From Vibrio campbellii CAIM 519 = NBRC 15631 = ATCC 25920 (GTDB taxonomy: Bacteria > Pseudomonadota > Gammaproteobacteria > Enterobacterales > Vibrionaceae), in NCBI RefSeq assembly GCF_002163755.1, contig NZ_CP015863.1, positions 248,001 to 312,000 of the forward strand: 64,000 nucleotides of DNA, read 5' to 3'. Below are positions 26,339 through 35,823 of this stretch, piece by piece. The notes below the pieces were generated by a model, which was not told the DNA's origin, made no database searches, and saw only the letters and a program-made list of their open reading frames with translations. Position 1 is the stretch's first letter. The number at the start of each line of letters is the position of its first letter. The position numbers and the translations under genes were made by a program.

Positions 26339-27553
26339 TTAGCCTTGGGACTCTAGGAAGTTGATCCAAGGGCTCGCGACAGGCTTCATGTCAGGCGATT
26401 GCGCTGCACTCTTCATTGCTTTTAGTGCATTACTTGGCTGATTTAATTCGAAGTACGCCATACCTCGAATGTAGTTCAGTTCACCTTTATCATCACGCTT
26501 GGCGTCTGGCGCAGCATTCTTGGCAAACTTGGTTGCTGCAGAGTACTGCTTATCTAAGATCATCAAACGAGCAATCTTGATCTGCGTTTTTGCTTTTGGC
26601 GCTAACTTATAAGCCGCAACATAGGTTTCAATCGACTTATCGAGCTCCTGCGCTTGCTGCCAGAAAGAAGCCAGCTTCTCCAAGTTTTTAGCATTACGCG
26701 TGATCTTACCTTCATCCATCGACACTTGCATTGTCTTGGCTGCACGGAAAGGTACACCTTGATAAGCTTGGAAGTTCACTAAACGTAAGTACTCTTTTTC
26801 TTCCTCTAGAAGGCCTAATTTATGAGCCATCTCCAAAGTAGAAAGTGCATTTCGTTCTTGATTTAACTCCATATAAATACCAGACAATTGAGTCCAGTAG
26901 CGCTTATTTTTTGGATACTTGGTGGTTAAAATTTTCAGTACGCCAGCAACACTTTTGAATTGCTTAAGTTCATAGTGCGCGGACATCAGCAATTGATACC
27001 AAGACTCACTTGGGTTCTTACTCATTGCGATTGCTTTTTTGGTCGGTGGAATCGCATTTTTGTAATCAGACAACTGAACATAAGCACTCGCTAATGTTAT
27101 GTATGCGTGTGCTTGTGGCTTTTCTTCCGTCGTTTCAGCAATCTTGAACCATTCCTTCATCGTAACGACAGACTTTTTAAACTGGCCTTCTGCTAGATAA
27201 AGCTGAGCTAAGCTATAACGTACTTGTTGTGCTACTGGTACCGGTAGAGCGTCTAAACTCAAAGCTTGAGCAAAGTACTTCGCGGCCTTAGGGTAGTCGT
27301 CCTTTAATGAATATAGGAACCCCATTTGTTGTAGCAAAACGGCTTTGTCATATTGCCTCTTGCCAGAGCTTTCCAGCGCTGAGTTAATCTTTGAAATCGC
27401 TTTAGAGTAATTTTCTTCGGCGATAAGTTCTTGAACTTTATTTACCGTTCGAAACGTTCTGTCAGACAACTCTGGTGTTTTTGCTAGGGCAGGTGCGCTG
27501 TACGCACCTGCAATAACCAATAGAGAAGCTAACAATTTTGTATATGTTTTCAT
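26339..27553 (-). CDS. Periplasmic tetratricopeptide-repeat protein of the TonB cluster
   Basis: A signal peptide (MKTYTKLLASLLVIAGAYSAPALA) precedes about ten TPR-like helix pairs spread over residues 35-400 (for example YDKAVLLQQMGFLYSLKDDYPKAAKYFAQ). Proteins of this kind end the TonB2-type clusters of vibrios and are thought to assist the TonB-TtpC-ExbB-ExbD complex in the periplasm. It begins 11 bp after tonB and is the last gene before a terminator. The precise role is not established. Confidence 0.88.
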   Translation of the reverse strand: MKTYTKLLASLLVIAGAYSAPALAKTPELSDRTFRTVNKVQELIAEENYSKAISKINSALESSGKRQYDKAVLLQQMGFLYSLKDDYPKAAKYFAQALSLDALPVPVAQQVRYSLAQLYLAEGQFKKSVVTMKEWFKIAETTEEKPQAHAYITLASAYVQLSDYKNAIPPTKKAIAMSKNPSESWYQLLMSAHYELKQFKSVAGVLKILTTKYPKNKRYWTQLSGIYMELNQERNALSTLEMAHKLGLLEEEKEYLRLVNFQAYQGVPFRAAKTMQVSMDEGKITRNAKNLEKLASFWQQAQELDKSIETYVAAYKLAPKAKTQIKIARLMILDKQYSAATKFAKNAAPDAKRDDKGELNYIRGMAYFELNQPSNALKAMKSAAQSPDMKPVASPWINFLESQG

Positions 27554-27564
27554 GTTGCAACTCC

Positions 27565-28197
27565 TTAGTTTGTAGAGAACTCAATTTCTTGCGATAAGCG
27601 TGAAGTAACCGGCTTTCCATCAACCATTTTTGGTTTAAAGGTCCACTTTGATACGGTTTTTCTTGCTGCTTTACCCAAGCCTAACTTACGTGGAGTTTCT
27701 TTTAAGACTTTGACATCTTGAACACTGCCACGCTCGTTAACAGTAAACTCTACTAAAACGATACCTTTCTCAATCCCTGCTCGTGCCGCTTTACGTGGCA
27801 TTTGAGGTTGGAATGTTGCAAGAGGAACAGGGCCTCCGCTTCCAGCCAGTTGAGCACCACCACCTTGCGAGTAGTGACCGAGTACGGAACCACCTGTAAC
27901 ATTGACTGGTAAGTCAAGTTTTGGCATGTCCATCGGGATTTGATCCATCACCGGCTTGACCGTCGCTGTCACCTTCATTTCAGGTGGTGGCGGTGGGCGT
28001 TTCGGTGGTGGTGGTTTCGGGAGTTCGCGCTTTTTCTCCTGTATTTTTTCGTCCGGTTTAATGCGAATGAATTCAACCATACGGAGATCATCATTCGACA
28101 CTAGCTCGTGGCGCTCTTTGTTTACTAGCTTGTCCATCCCCCAGAACAATCCGAGGGAGACAATGAGCGCCAGTGCAATTGAGGCCAGATACCGCAT
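27565..28197 (-). CDS. tonB: TonB-type energy transducer (TonB2/TonB3-like)
   Basis: TonB couples the inner-membrane proton motive force to outer-membrane receptors. It has an N-terminal membrane helix (YLASIALALIVSLGLFWGM), a short proline-rich linker (KRELPKPPPPKRPPPPP) and a C-terminal TonB domain (GIVLVEFTVNERGSVQDVKV and WTFKPKMVDGKPV). At 210 residues it is shorter than E. coli TonB, like the Vibrio TonB2 type. It lies 4 bp after exbD and 11 bp before the TPR gene. Confidence 0.93.
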   Translation of the reverse strand: MRYLASIALALIVSLGLFWGMDKLVNKERHELVSNDDLRMVEFIRIKPDEKIQEKKRELPKPPPPKRPPPPPEMKVTATVKPVMDQIPMDMPKLDLPVNVTGGSVLGHYSQGGGAQLAGSGGPVPLATFQPQMPRKAARAGIEKGIVLVEFTVNERGSVQDVKVLKETPRKLGLGKAARKTVSKWTFKPKMVDGKPVTSRLSQEIEFSTN

Positions 28198-28201
28198 AGG
28201 C

Positions 28202-28609
28202 TTAATCCTTATTGGTTGCGGCGATGGAGATGCTTTCTACACCTGCCATCTTAATCTGGTCCATAACCTTCACGACTACACCAGCGTTAGCTTCAGTATC
28301 CGCTTGGATAACAACCGCACCGTCTGGGCTTTCTGCACGTAGACGTTCGATGTTGGCACGTACGGCATCTACTTCGATGCGACGTTTATCAACCCAAACA
28401 TCACCCGCAGCGCCGATGGCAACCATGATGTTACCTTTCTTCACGGTTTGCGCTGAGCTTGCCGTAGGGCGATTTACTTCTAGACCGGCTTCTTTAACGA
28501 ACGATGTTGTTACGATAAAGAAGATCAACATGATGAAGACGATGTCGAGCATCGGTGTCATATCGATAGCAGCTTCATCACTGCTGTCATTGCTATAGCG
28601 TCTCTTCAT
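28202..28609 (-). CDS. exbD: Biopolymer transport protein ExbD
   Basis: ExbD is the small proton-channel partner in the TonB motor. It has one membrane helix starting with DMTPMLDIVFIMLIFFIVT near residue 16, including the conserved Asp in the helix (LDIVFIML), then a periplasmic domain. The length of 135 is standard. It is 25 bp downstream of exbB in the operon. Confidence 0.95.
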   Translation of the reverse strand: MKRRYSNDSSDEAAIDMTPMLDIVFIMLIFFIVTTSFVKEAGLEVNRPTASSAQTVKKGNIMVAIGAAGDVWVDKRRIEVDAVRANIERLRAESPDGAVVIQADTEANAGVVVKVMDQIKMAGVESISIAATNKD

Positions 28610-28634
28610 GACCTATACCTCTAATTCCGTTTAC

Positions 28635-29162
28635 TCAGGCAATATGCTTTAGCTTGTCTTCAAGCTTCTGCGTGGTGACTTTGGCTAAATGATCAAGACG
28701 AGTACTAAAGAACAGTCCTGATAGAGAAGCCACCATTCCCGCTAATGTTGGGATTGTTGCCTTTGAGATCCCCGAGGCCATTGCTCGAGGGCTTCCTGTA
28801 CCTGTAACCGCTAAGATATCGAATACTTGAATCATGCCGACAACGGTGCCGAGTAGACCAAGTAAGGGACAAAGTGCAATCAATACTTTAACGATTGGTA
28901 GTCCCTTTTTATTCTCAATATCCTGACAAGAAACGATTTCTTGTCGGATCATCTTAGCGTTCCAGCTTTTATGTTCTGAGCGCTCTTCCCAAAAGCTAAC
29001 GGCTTTTTTCATTGCTTTTGGAGCGACGGCAGCGAAGTAAAACCAACGTTCTAGCAATACTGCCCACAACATGAAGCTGAGGATAAAGATGACGACAAGC
29101 ACGTCGCCACCCATTCCCAAGAAGCGCCTAATTGATTCAAGTTCTCCAACTAACCACCACAT
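28635..29162 (-). CDS. exbB: Biopolymer transport protein ExbB
   Basis: ExbB is the MotA/TolQ/ExbB-family channel component. Three hydrophobic segments are visible: about 18-38 (VLVVIFILSFMLWAVLLE), 88-112 (LPIVKVLIALCPLLGLLGTVVGM) and 125-155 (ISKATIPTLAGMVASLSGLF). The family signature LLGLLGTVVGMI is intact. At 175 residues it is the small ExbB2-type protein. It lies 9 bp after ttpC. Confidence 0.95.
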   Translation of the reverse strand: MWWLVGELESIRRFLGMGGDVLVVIFILSFMLWAVLLERWFYFAAVAPKAMKKAVSFWEERSEHKSWNAKMIRQEIVSCQDIENKKGLPIVKVLIALCPLLGLLGTVVGMIQVFDILAVTGTGSPRAMASGISKATIPTLAGMVASLSGLFFSTRLDHLAKVTTQKLEDKLKHIA

Positions 29163-29171
29163 AACGCCTCC

Positions 29172-30533
29172 TTAGCTTTCGGCTTTATGCAGTTTTTCCT
29201 GATAGCGAGCGATGAAGCCTGCACTCTGTTCTTCAAGAGTTTGAACCAAACGACGACCTTTACTGTGTACGATGGTGTACAGGAACAGCAGAGGAATTGC
29301 GACAACCAGACCAAGCATCGTAGTAACAAGTGCTTCTGAGATACCGCCAGCCATTAGCTTCGGATCACCTGTACCAAATAGTGTGATTGCTTGGAACGTA
29401 CCGATCATACCCATAACCGTACCTAATAGACCTAGAAGCGGTGCTACAGAAGCGAACAGTTTGATTGAGCTGATAAAGCGTTCAATGCTCGGTGCGTTAC
29501 GTAGGATGATCTCGTCCAGCTTCGCTTCAAGATCTTCAAGGTTGTCACCTTTGTGTTCTTGGTAAGCTTGGATAACTTCACCTAGAGGGTTGCCAGGAAT
29601 AACAGTGTCGGATTTCGCTTGCTTACGCATCTTGCCACCGATAACCAATAGGCGTAGGTAACAAGCGAGTGCGATCAGTGCACCAACTGCACCCATAGCT
29701 AGGATTACGTAGCCAACGATACCACCTTGGTCAATACGTTCCTGAACGGTAGGGCTTTGCACAAGTAGAGACAGAATCACACCACGAGATGGGTCGATAA
29801 ACAGTGGTTCGTATGTGCCGTCTGCTGCTTCAAAACCGCCAACTAGAAGAGTGATGTTTTTGCTTGGTTGGCGTGATAGCTCTTCGAACTTACCAGTTTG
29901 AGGTACGTAAGTTACGTATTTGCCATCTGCGATTGCGTTAAACTCACCCACTAGGGTTACATCACGTACCGCTTCTTTACCTTCACCATATACAACGGTT
30001 GCTTCAGCTGTCGTTGTATCACCTGATGCAACTACCTGTTGTAAAATAGTGTGCCAAAACGCTTCAAGTTCTTGCGTTGATGGCAGTTCTTTACTTTCTG
30101 CTAGCTTAGACAGCAGAGCATCACGCTCAGGGAAAAGAACGGCGTTTTGCGAAGCGGCGAATAGACCTTTAAACTCACCAGCATACTGGCGAACCACACC
30201 AAACATCTCACCTAAAGTACCTGAACGAACGCGCAGTGTTTCAGTCAGTTCAGTTAGCTGCTTGTCGTTTTCATCAAACGTGGCTTTTAGCTCATCACCA
30301 AGTGCTTGTTGCGCTGCAAGTTCTGCACGAGCTTTTTCAAGAAGTGCAGCTTGTTGGTCACGGTTGTTTTTGAACTCAGCTTCACGAGCTTTGTTCTCTT
30401 TTGATTCAACAATACTTTCTGATTTTACGTTTTTTAGTAGCTCAGATAGGTTCTGCGGTGCTTCAGCTTGAGCACCAGAAATCATGAATAAGCTCGCTAG
30501 CAAACCAGCGGCTAGAGTTTTGAATCCTTTCAT
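29172..30533 (-). CDS. ttpC: TtpC, ExbB-like protein with periplasmic coiled coil
   Basis: TtpC is the extra component that Vibrio TonB2/TonB3 systems need. It has a cleavable signal (LAAGLLASLFMISGAQA), a long coiled coil (about residues 40-110, rich in Glu/Lys/Ala), a periplasmic domain, then three membrane segments with the ExbB/TolQ signature LLGLLGTVMGMIGTF near residue 370. The 453-residue length agrees with TtpC. It lies between the DUF3450 gene and exbB, 3 and 9 bp apart. Confidence 0.92.
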   Translation of the reverse strand: MKGFKTLAAGLLASLFMISGAQAEAPQNLSELLKNVKSESIVESKENKAREAEFKNNRDQQAALLEKARAELAAQQALGDELKATFDENDKQLTELTETLRVRSGTLGEMFGVVRQYAGEFKGLFAASQNAVLFPERDALLSKLAESKELPSTQELEAFWHTILQQVVASGDTTTAEATVVYGEGKEAVRDVTLVGEFNAIADGKYVTYVPQTGKFEELSRQPSKNITLLVGGFEAADGTYEPLFIDPSRGVILSLLVQSPTVQERIDQGGIVGYVILAMGAVGALIALACYLRLLVIGGKMRKQAKSDTVIPGNPLGEVIQAYQEHKGDNLEDLEAKLDEIILRNAPSIERFISSIKLFASVAPLLGLLGTVMGMIGTFQAITLFGTGDPKLMAGGISEALVTTMLGLVVAIPLLFLYTIVHSKGRRLVQTLEEQSAGFIARYQEKLHKAES

Positions 30534-30536
30534 TTC

Positions 30537-31301
30537 TTATTCCTCCCCAGCAAATACAGGCAGTTTGATCAGCGCTGGTGGCGCTTGTTTCTTAGCGATA
30601 CGAAGGCCTTGCTGTACAGCGATACGGTAGTTTTCAGGTAGTGACTCCCATTGACGGGTTTGTTGATTCCACATTCCTGTTTCACCGCCATCCGGAGATT
30701 GGAATAAAAGCGCAGTACGACCAATACGTAGGAAGTCGTAAGTCACGGTCTCACCGTTGCGCTCTAGGCTAGCTTTGTAAGATTCAATTGAGCGAGAGAA
30801 GCCTTCTTCGATTTGATACGCTTCCATCACTTTACGGAATTTTTCTGAAGTCGTTACGTCTGCACGGTCCATTAGGTCACGCAGTTCATTGACACGCTTA
30901 GTACGCTCTTCTTTTTGGAAAGGAAGGTCGAGTACGACGAATTCATCAAGTGCATCAATCATTTTCAGCGTCAAAGGTACAACCTCAGTCGCCGTTTGGT
31001 CGATTTGAGCAATCTGACTGTTCAATGAATCCAGCTCTCCCTGCTGAGATTGAACCATGCGATTGATTTGTTCGTTGTAGACTTTCATGCTGTCAATTTG
31101 GCGAAGCAAGCCTTTGTATTCAGCTAGCATGCTTTCCGCACTTTCAGCATATCCGTCGATTTTTTGTTGTGAAGCCTGAGAAGACTTCGTTGTCTTTGTT
31201 TGGTTAGCGACAACAGTACCGGAGTCTGCAGCAATAGCTGCTCCACTTACCGATAAAATTGCGGCAGTAACTGCACTTACGCCAAATTCCTTTAACGTCA
31301 T
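30537..31301 (-). CDS. DUF3450-family periplasmic protein of the TonB cluster
   Basis: A signal peptide (near residues 1-24, ending ISAAIAA-like: LSVSGAAIAADSG) precedes a helical, coiled-coil region (about 40-110) and a C-terminal part with WNQQTRQWESLPENY. Such proteins regularly sit just upstream of ttpC in vibrios and other marine gammaproteobacteria. Function is not known; the linkage implies a part in the energy-transducing complex. Three bases separate it from ttpC. Confidence 0.88.
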   Translation of the reverse strand: MTLKEFGVSAVTAAILSVSGAAIAADSGTVVANQTKTTKSSQASQQKIDGYAESAESMLAEYKGLLRQIDSMKVYNEQINRMVQSQQGELDSLNSQIAQIDQTATEVVPLTLKMIDALDEFVVLDLPFQKEERTKRVNELRDLMDRADVTTSEKFRKVMEAYQIEEGFSRSIESYKASLERNGETVTYDFLRIGRTALLFQSPDGGETGMWNQQTRQWESLPENYRIAVQQGLRIAKKQAPPALIKLPVFAGEE

Positions 31302-31374
31302 AGTAGCATCCTTGTCAGTGTATAAAAGTCAGTCGAATGGGGCGCAGGAAAGACTCCTGCGCCAAAGTTTTTAA

Positions 31375-33975
31375 TTAAAAGTTTTGAGAGTAGTTAACGA
31401 AGAATACACGGCCTTGAATACTGTACAGTTCATCGTTGTATGTAACACCATCTGCTTCAAATGCTGGATCTTCGTCAGTTAGGTTACGTACACCTGCTGT
31501 TAGTTTTGCATCCCAAGGTGCCATGTAGTTGTAGGCTACGTTGAACGTTGTGTAGCTTGGGATCTTGCCGGTCTTGTTGTAGTTCTTATCTACGTCTTGT
31601 GCTTGAGAGGCAATGTGATCAGCCGATAGGTAAATATCGTGATCACTCAAGATATTGAAGCCAACACCCGTTTGGAAACGGTACTCAGGAAGACCGTTAC
31701 GGCCGACTTTGTTGTTTGTTGGGCCATTAACATATTCAGGGCTGCTGTAATCTAGTACGTAAGTACCAGCAAAGTCATAACGTACAGTTGCAACATCAAA
31801 GTCGTATAGGTAGTTTACTTTCAAGTCGATACCCGATGTTTCAAGGTCACCGATGTTTGATAGTGGAACTACAGCGTGCGTAATGCTGCCCGCAGAGTCA
31901 CGCGTAATATTCGAGTTTGGCTGACCACTGCTACGCTCTTGGTCAATCATGCTCTGTAGCGTGTTCATCACGATAGTGTCTTCAATACGGATATTGTAGT
32001 AATCCGCTGTTAACGCTAGATCTTCGATTGGCGAGTAGCTTACACCGAAGTTAAATGATGTTGATGTTTCAGCATCTAGATCTTCATTTGATGTACGCGT
32101 TGTTGTGTACTGCTTCTCAGGACAATCTGCATCAGAGATACCTTGGTCTTCACAGTAAACGTAGTCTTTTGCGTAGTCATTTGATTCGCTATCCGCACCG
32201 TAAAGGTTGCTTAGAGAAGGAGCGCGGAAGCCCATACCTGCGCCAGCTCGGAACATTAAGTTGTCGAGAGGCTGGTAACGGAATGATGCTTTTGGTGAAA
32301 CAGCACTACCGAAGTCGCTGTAGTGGTCGTAGCGTAGTGCTACGTTCATTTCTAGCTCATCTGTGAATGCGATCAGAGACTCTGCAAAGAGTGCGTATGT
32401 TTGGCGGTCACCAGCAGCTGAGTTACCAGCACTACCAATGATGTTACCCGCTTCACTTTGTGAATCGTATTGGTCAAAGTAGTCATACGTTGTTGCTTCA
32501 GCACCAATGTATAGTGGAATGGTTACATCACCGATATCTGCTAGGTCGAACTGTAAACCACCATTGATCTGGTGCATTTCCATTTGCGATTCACGAGCAG
32601 TAGTCGCGGCCAGATCTTTAGTCGCGTCAGCACTAAACTCGCCATTTACGAATTGACCAGAGTTAGCCAATGCTTCTGCTGGTGAGCGTAGAACATAGCC
32701 AGTACCGCGTTCATTACTGTTTGAGTAGTTAAGGTGGTAGCCTGTTTCCCAGATTACCTCACCAAATCCGTCAGTATAGAAGGAGCCGTCTAGACCCGCT
32801 TTCATATCCGCTTGGAAATCCGTAACGTTTGTGTCACGCGTACCTACGTTCGTAAAACGGTAGTAAACACTTGCAGGGCCCTTAGATGGGTCCAAGCCGT
32901 TCTCTGTAAAGAAATCAGCGCCGCCTGATGTTGTAGGATCAACTTCAAAGTAACCCGCTGCTGGGGCAAAACGACCGAAGCTTTCGTTACGGCTTAAAAG
33001 CATTTGTGCGTTAAAGGTTGTTGTATCTGATAGGAAAATATTACCATTTACAAAAACTGTATTTCGTTCAAGAGAAGCGGTTTGAGCTGCTTCTGAGGTG
33101 TAATCATAACCACACATAGGGCCAAGACCAGGGTATTCAGTAACACCCACGAAGCCTTTAGAAGAGTCACACTTCGCATCAGTTTCATAACCGTTCAGAG
33201 GCTTTAGTTTGCCATCATGATATACGTTACGGCCGTAAATACTTACGCCAGACATGTCAAAGTAGTTATCTGAGCTAGTATTCTTTGAGCTCAAGTAGTC
33301 ACGGTCTCTTTGGTAGATCTCGCCTTTGGAATCGTGTTCAAACGAGAAGTAAATATTACCTTTTTCGCCAGAAGTACCCGTTACGATAGAGAAGTTTTGT
33401 TCGTCACCGCCTTCTTGCGAAGGGATGCCGCCACCAACAGTTACGTTAATGCCGTCAAACTCGTCTTTTAGAATTACGTTCACAACACCTGCAACAGCGT
33501 CTGAACCGTATACTGCAGAACCACCATCGGCCATTACCTCTACGCGCTCAACGATAGCTGCTGGAATGACGTTCAGGTTTGCTGCGCCGCCGCCCATTGT
33601 TGCAGAACCTGGTAGACGCTTACCGTTGATTAGAACAAGTGTTCGTGAAGCACCTAGACCACGTAGTGACATGGTTGCTTGGCTCTGCCAAGAGCTACCT
33701 GAACTTTCGCTGTATGAACCGAAAGAGTTGAATGAAGATTTACGTAGTACATCAGCGATAGAGATATCACCGGCGCGCTCAATTTCTGCTCGGCCGATAA
33801 CCGCTACTGGTGTGCTTCCTTCCATAGACGCACGCGTTAGACGCGAACCAGTAACTTTCATTTTTTGAAGTTTTTCAACTTGCTGCTCTTCTGCCTGTGC
33901 TGCTAGAGGTGCCACTGCTGCGGTTCCCAGTGCAAGGCTGATCGCAACAGATAAAGCGGTTGTGTTTTTATACAT
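31375..33975 (-). CDS. TonB-dependent outer-membrane receptor
   Basis: A 22-stranded beta-barrel receptor with an N-terminal plug. A signal peptide (to AAQA, near residue 28) is followed by a TonB-box-like region (VEKLQKMKVTGSR), plug motifs (LRGLGASRTLVLINGKRLPG; VERVEVMADGGSAVYGSDAV) and a C-terminal barrel ending RVFFVNYSQNF with terminal Phe. Length 866. It is the first gene of the TonB operon, 73 bp from the DUF3450 gene, so it is probably served by this system. The substrate cannot be told from sequence; no Fur box was seen upstream. Confidence 0.93.
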   Translation of the reverse strand: MYKNTTALSVAISLALGTAAVAPLAAQAEEQQVEKLQKMKVTGSRLTRASMEGSTPVAVIGRAEIERAGDISIADVLRKSSFNSFGSYSESSGSSWQSQATMSLRGLGASRTLVLINGKRLPGSATMGGGAANLNVIPAAIVERVEVMADGGSAVYGSDAVAGVVNVILKDEFDGINVTVGGGIPSQEGGDEQNFSIVTGTSGEKGNIYFSFEHDSKGEIYQRDRDYLSSKNTSSDNYFDMSGVSIYGRNVYHDGKLKPLNGYETDAKCDSSKGFVGVTEYPGLGPMCGYDYTSEAAQTASLERNTVFVNGNIFLSDTTTFNAQMLLSRNESFGRFAPAAGYFEVDPTTSGGADFFTENGLDPSKGPASVYYRFTNVGTRDTNVTDFQADMKAGLDGSFYTDGFGEVIWETGYHLNYSNSNERGTGYVLRSPAEALANSGQFVNGEFSADATKDLAATTARESQMEMHQINGGLQFDLADIGDVTIPLYIGAEATTYDYFDQYDSQSEAGNIIGSAGNSAAGDRQTYALFAESLIAFTDELEMNVALRYDHYSDFGSAVSPKASFRYQPLDNLMFRAGAGMGFRAPSLSNLYGADSESNDYAKDYVYCEDQGISDADCPEKQYTTTRTSNEDLDAETSTSFNFGVSYSPIEDLALTADYYNIRIEDTIVMNTLQSMIDQERSSGQPNSNITRDSAGSITHAVVPLSNIGDLETSGIDLKVNYLYDFDVATVRYDFAGTYVLDYSSPEYVNGPTNNKVGRNGLPEYRFQTGVGFNILSDHDIYLSADHIASQAQDVDKNYNKTGKIPSYTTFNVAYNYMAPWDAKLTAGVRNLTDEDPAFEADGVTYNDELYSIQGRVFFVNYSQNF

Positions 33976-34796
33976 CCTTGTTGCTCCGATTATTATTATT
34001 TCCTATGTGCGGTCATATAAAGACCAATTATGACGTTAATATTTCGTTAACGTTCTGGACATGTATAACCGAGATGAAAAAAGGAAGTCAAACCAGTGGT
34101 AAACAGAGATAAAGAAATGTAAAAAAGATGTAAAAAACCAAAGCTGATATAAATAACAGCATATTTTGCTGTTTAGCTTTTATAAACCGAGATTAAATTT
34201 TAATAAAACACCGTATTTTGTGTTTCTTGTAAAGATTAATGACTTATCTTGCCTGTAGTTTTTAAGTGGGCGATTAGTACTGAAAGTTGGTGTATATATA
34301 GAGAATTATTCTTTTATGAGGTTTTTATGGAATGCTCTGTATGTTAACTCGATCGCATGGGGTGGTATCAGAATATGATACCCACCGTAATAAAAGGGCT
34401 CACTCGTATTTTAGGGTCAAATGGAAGTTAGGTTGTTTTGTCTATTTATTCTCCATATTTGCATGTTTATATAGGGTTTTGGCTCTAGAGTGCCTAGGTT
34501 GATATTCTGTGTGAATTGGTTTTGTGGTTTTTTATAATTATTTACAAAAACATTTCTATTTTTCGACATCGGAAGAAGTTTGTCATGTTTTGGATTCAAA
34601 CACTTGAAGCTTACTCAGATTCAAGATAAATATGACGCTGAAATTATTGCAGTAGTGGAAAAAACTGGCTTTTGAAATTCAGGGAGTGTGTTTCAACAGC
34701 TTTAGTTACTACAGGATAGAAATGCACCATTTTGGGCCGGATTTTTCCTATCCAACCCCGCCTAATAATGGACAGTAGACAAGGAGCAAGTTGTAT
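33976..34796. other. 821-bp AT-rich intergenic region upstream of the receptor gene and the peptide ABC operon
   Basis: No convincing gene. The minus-strand frame 34417-34599 has no ribosome site and low-complexity content. It must hold the divergent promoters of the receptor operon and the ABC operon. An imperfect hairpin, GGTATCA (34364-34370) with TGATACC (34376-34382), is the only local structure noted, and AAGGAG at 34781-34786 is the ribosome site of the next gene. Confidence 0.6.
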
Positions 34797-35822
34797 ATGC
34801 TGTCGTACTTTTTACGCCGTTTAGCGCTGGTGATCCCAACGTTTCTCGGAATTACCATTCTTATCTTCGCGATCACTCGATTTGTTCCCGGTGGGCCAGT
34901 AGAGCGAATGCTTTCGCAAATGCAAGCACAAGGTGATGGCGCCGCTTCAATGACCTCAGCTGGTGGTAACACCGCACTTTCTGATGAGCAAATCGCAGAA
35001 CTTAATGCGTTTTACGGTTTAGATAAACCAGTTATGGAAGCGTATGTTGAGTGGTTGAGTCGCTTGGTTACGCTTGATTTGGGTGAATCTACCCGATACT
35101 ACGAACCGGTATCTGACATGATTGCCGAGCGTTTACCTGTATCTCTGTTTTATGGCGGAATGACCTTTTTTATCAGTTACTTTATCTCAATTCCGCTTGG
35201 TTACTATAAAGCGTTGAAGCATGGCTCCGTGTTTGACTCCGCTTCTTCCATTCTTATCTTCGTTGGCTACGCCTTACCGGGTTATGTGGTTGGTGTTTTG
35301 CTGATTACGCTATTCAGTTATCACCTAGAATGGTTCCCAATGGGGGGCTTTGTTGGCGATGATTTTGATGATTACGAAACCTTCTTTGAGCGCGCAAAAG
35401 ACATTATGTGGCATGCTGTATTGCCTCTGATCTGTTACTTGATTGGTGACTTCGCAACGCTGACGATGACGATGAAAAACAACCTGATGGAAAACTTATC
35501 GTCAGATTACATTCGTACTGCGATAGCTAAAGGTTTACCGTTTAAGAAAGCGGTACGTAAGCACGCTTTGCGCAATAGCTTGATTCCTATCGCTTCTCAC
35601 TTTGGTAATTCACTTTTGTTTTTTATGACAGGTGCGTTCCTTATCGAAGTAATCTTTAACATTGATGGTATCGGTCTGCTTGGTTATGAATCCATCATGG
35701 AGCGTGACTACCCTGTAGTAATGGGCATCGTAGCTATCAACGCGGTATTACTGCTGATTGGTAATATCATTTCAGATATCTGTGTTGCTTTAGTCGACCC
35801 ACGTGTGAAGTTTGGAGCGTAA
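34797..35822 (+). CDS. Oligopeptide/microcin C-type ABC transporter permease (YejB-like)
   Basis: An inner-membrane permease of the DppB/OppB class. MLSYFLRRLALVIPTFLGI and RFVPGGPVERM match the YejB-type N-terminus. Six membrane segments are visible, plus the EAA loop (TAIAKGLPFKKAVRKHALRNS, 21 residues abridged here to its key part AKGLPFKKAVRKHALRN near residue 245). I chose the ATG at 34797, ten bases after AAGGAG, rather than the TTG at 34791. It is the first gene of a five-gene importer operon. Confidence 0.9.
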   Translation: MLSYFLRRLALVIPTFLGITILIFAITRFVPGGPVERMLSQMQAQGDGAASMTSAGGNTALSDEQIAELNAFYGLDKPVMEAYVEWLSRLVTLDLGESTRYYEPVSDMIAERLPVSLFYGGMTFFISYFISIPLGYYKALKHGSVFDSASSILIFVGYALPGYVVGVLLITLFSYHLEWFPMGGFVGDDFDDYETFFERAKDIMWHAVLPLICYLIGDFATLTMTMKNNLMENLSSDYIRTAIAKGLPFKKAVRKHALRNSLIPIASHFGNSLLFFMTGAFLIEVIFNIDGIGLLGYESIMERDYPVVMGIVAINAVLLLIGNIISDICVALVDPRVKFGA

Positions 35823-35823
35823 T

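Noticed and set aside
31375..34100. Fur-regulated siderophore receptor
   Set aside because: No Fur-box-like repeat was seen upstream and the receptor sequence does not show a siderophore class; substrate left open.
34417..34599. 60-residue minus-strand frame in the gap before the ABC operon
   Set aside because: No ribosome site, AT-driven Asn/Lys-rich composition and no similarity I recognise.
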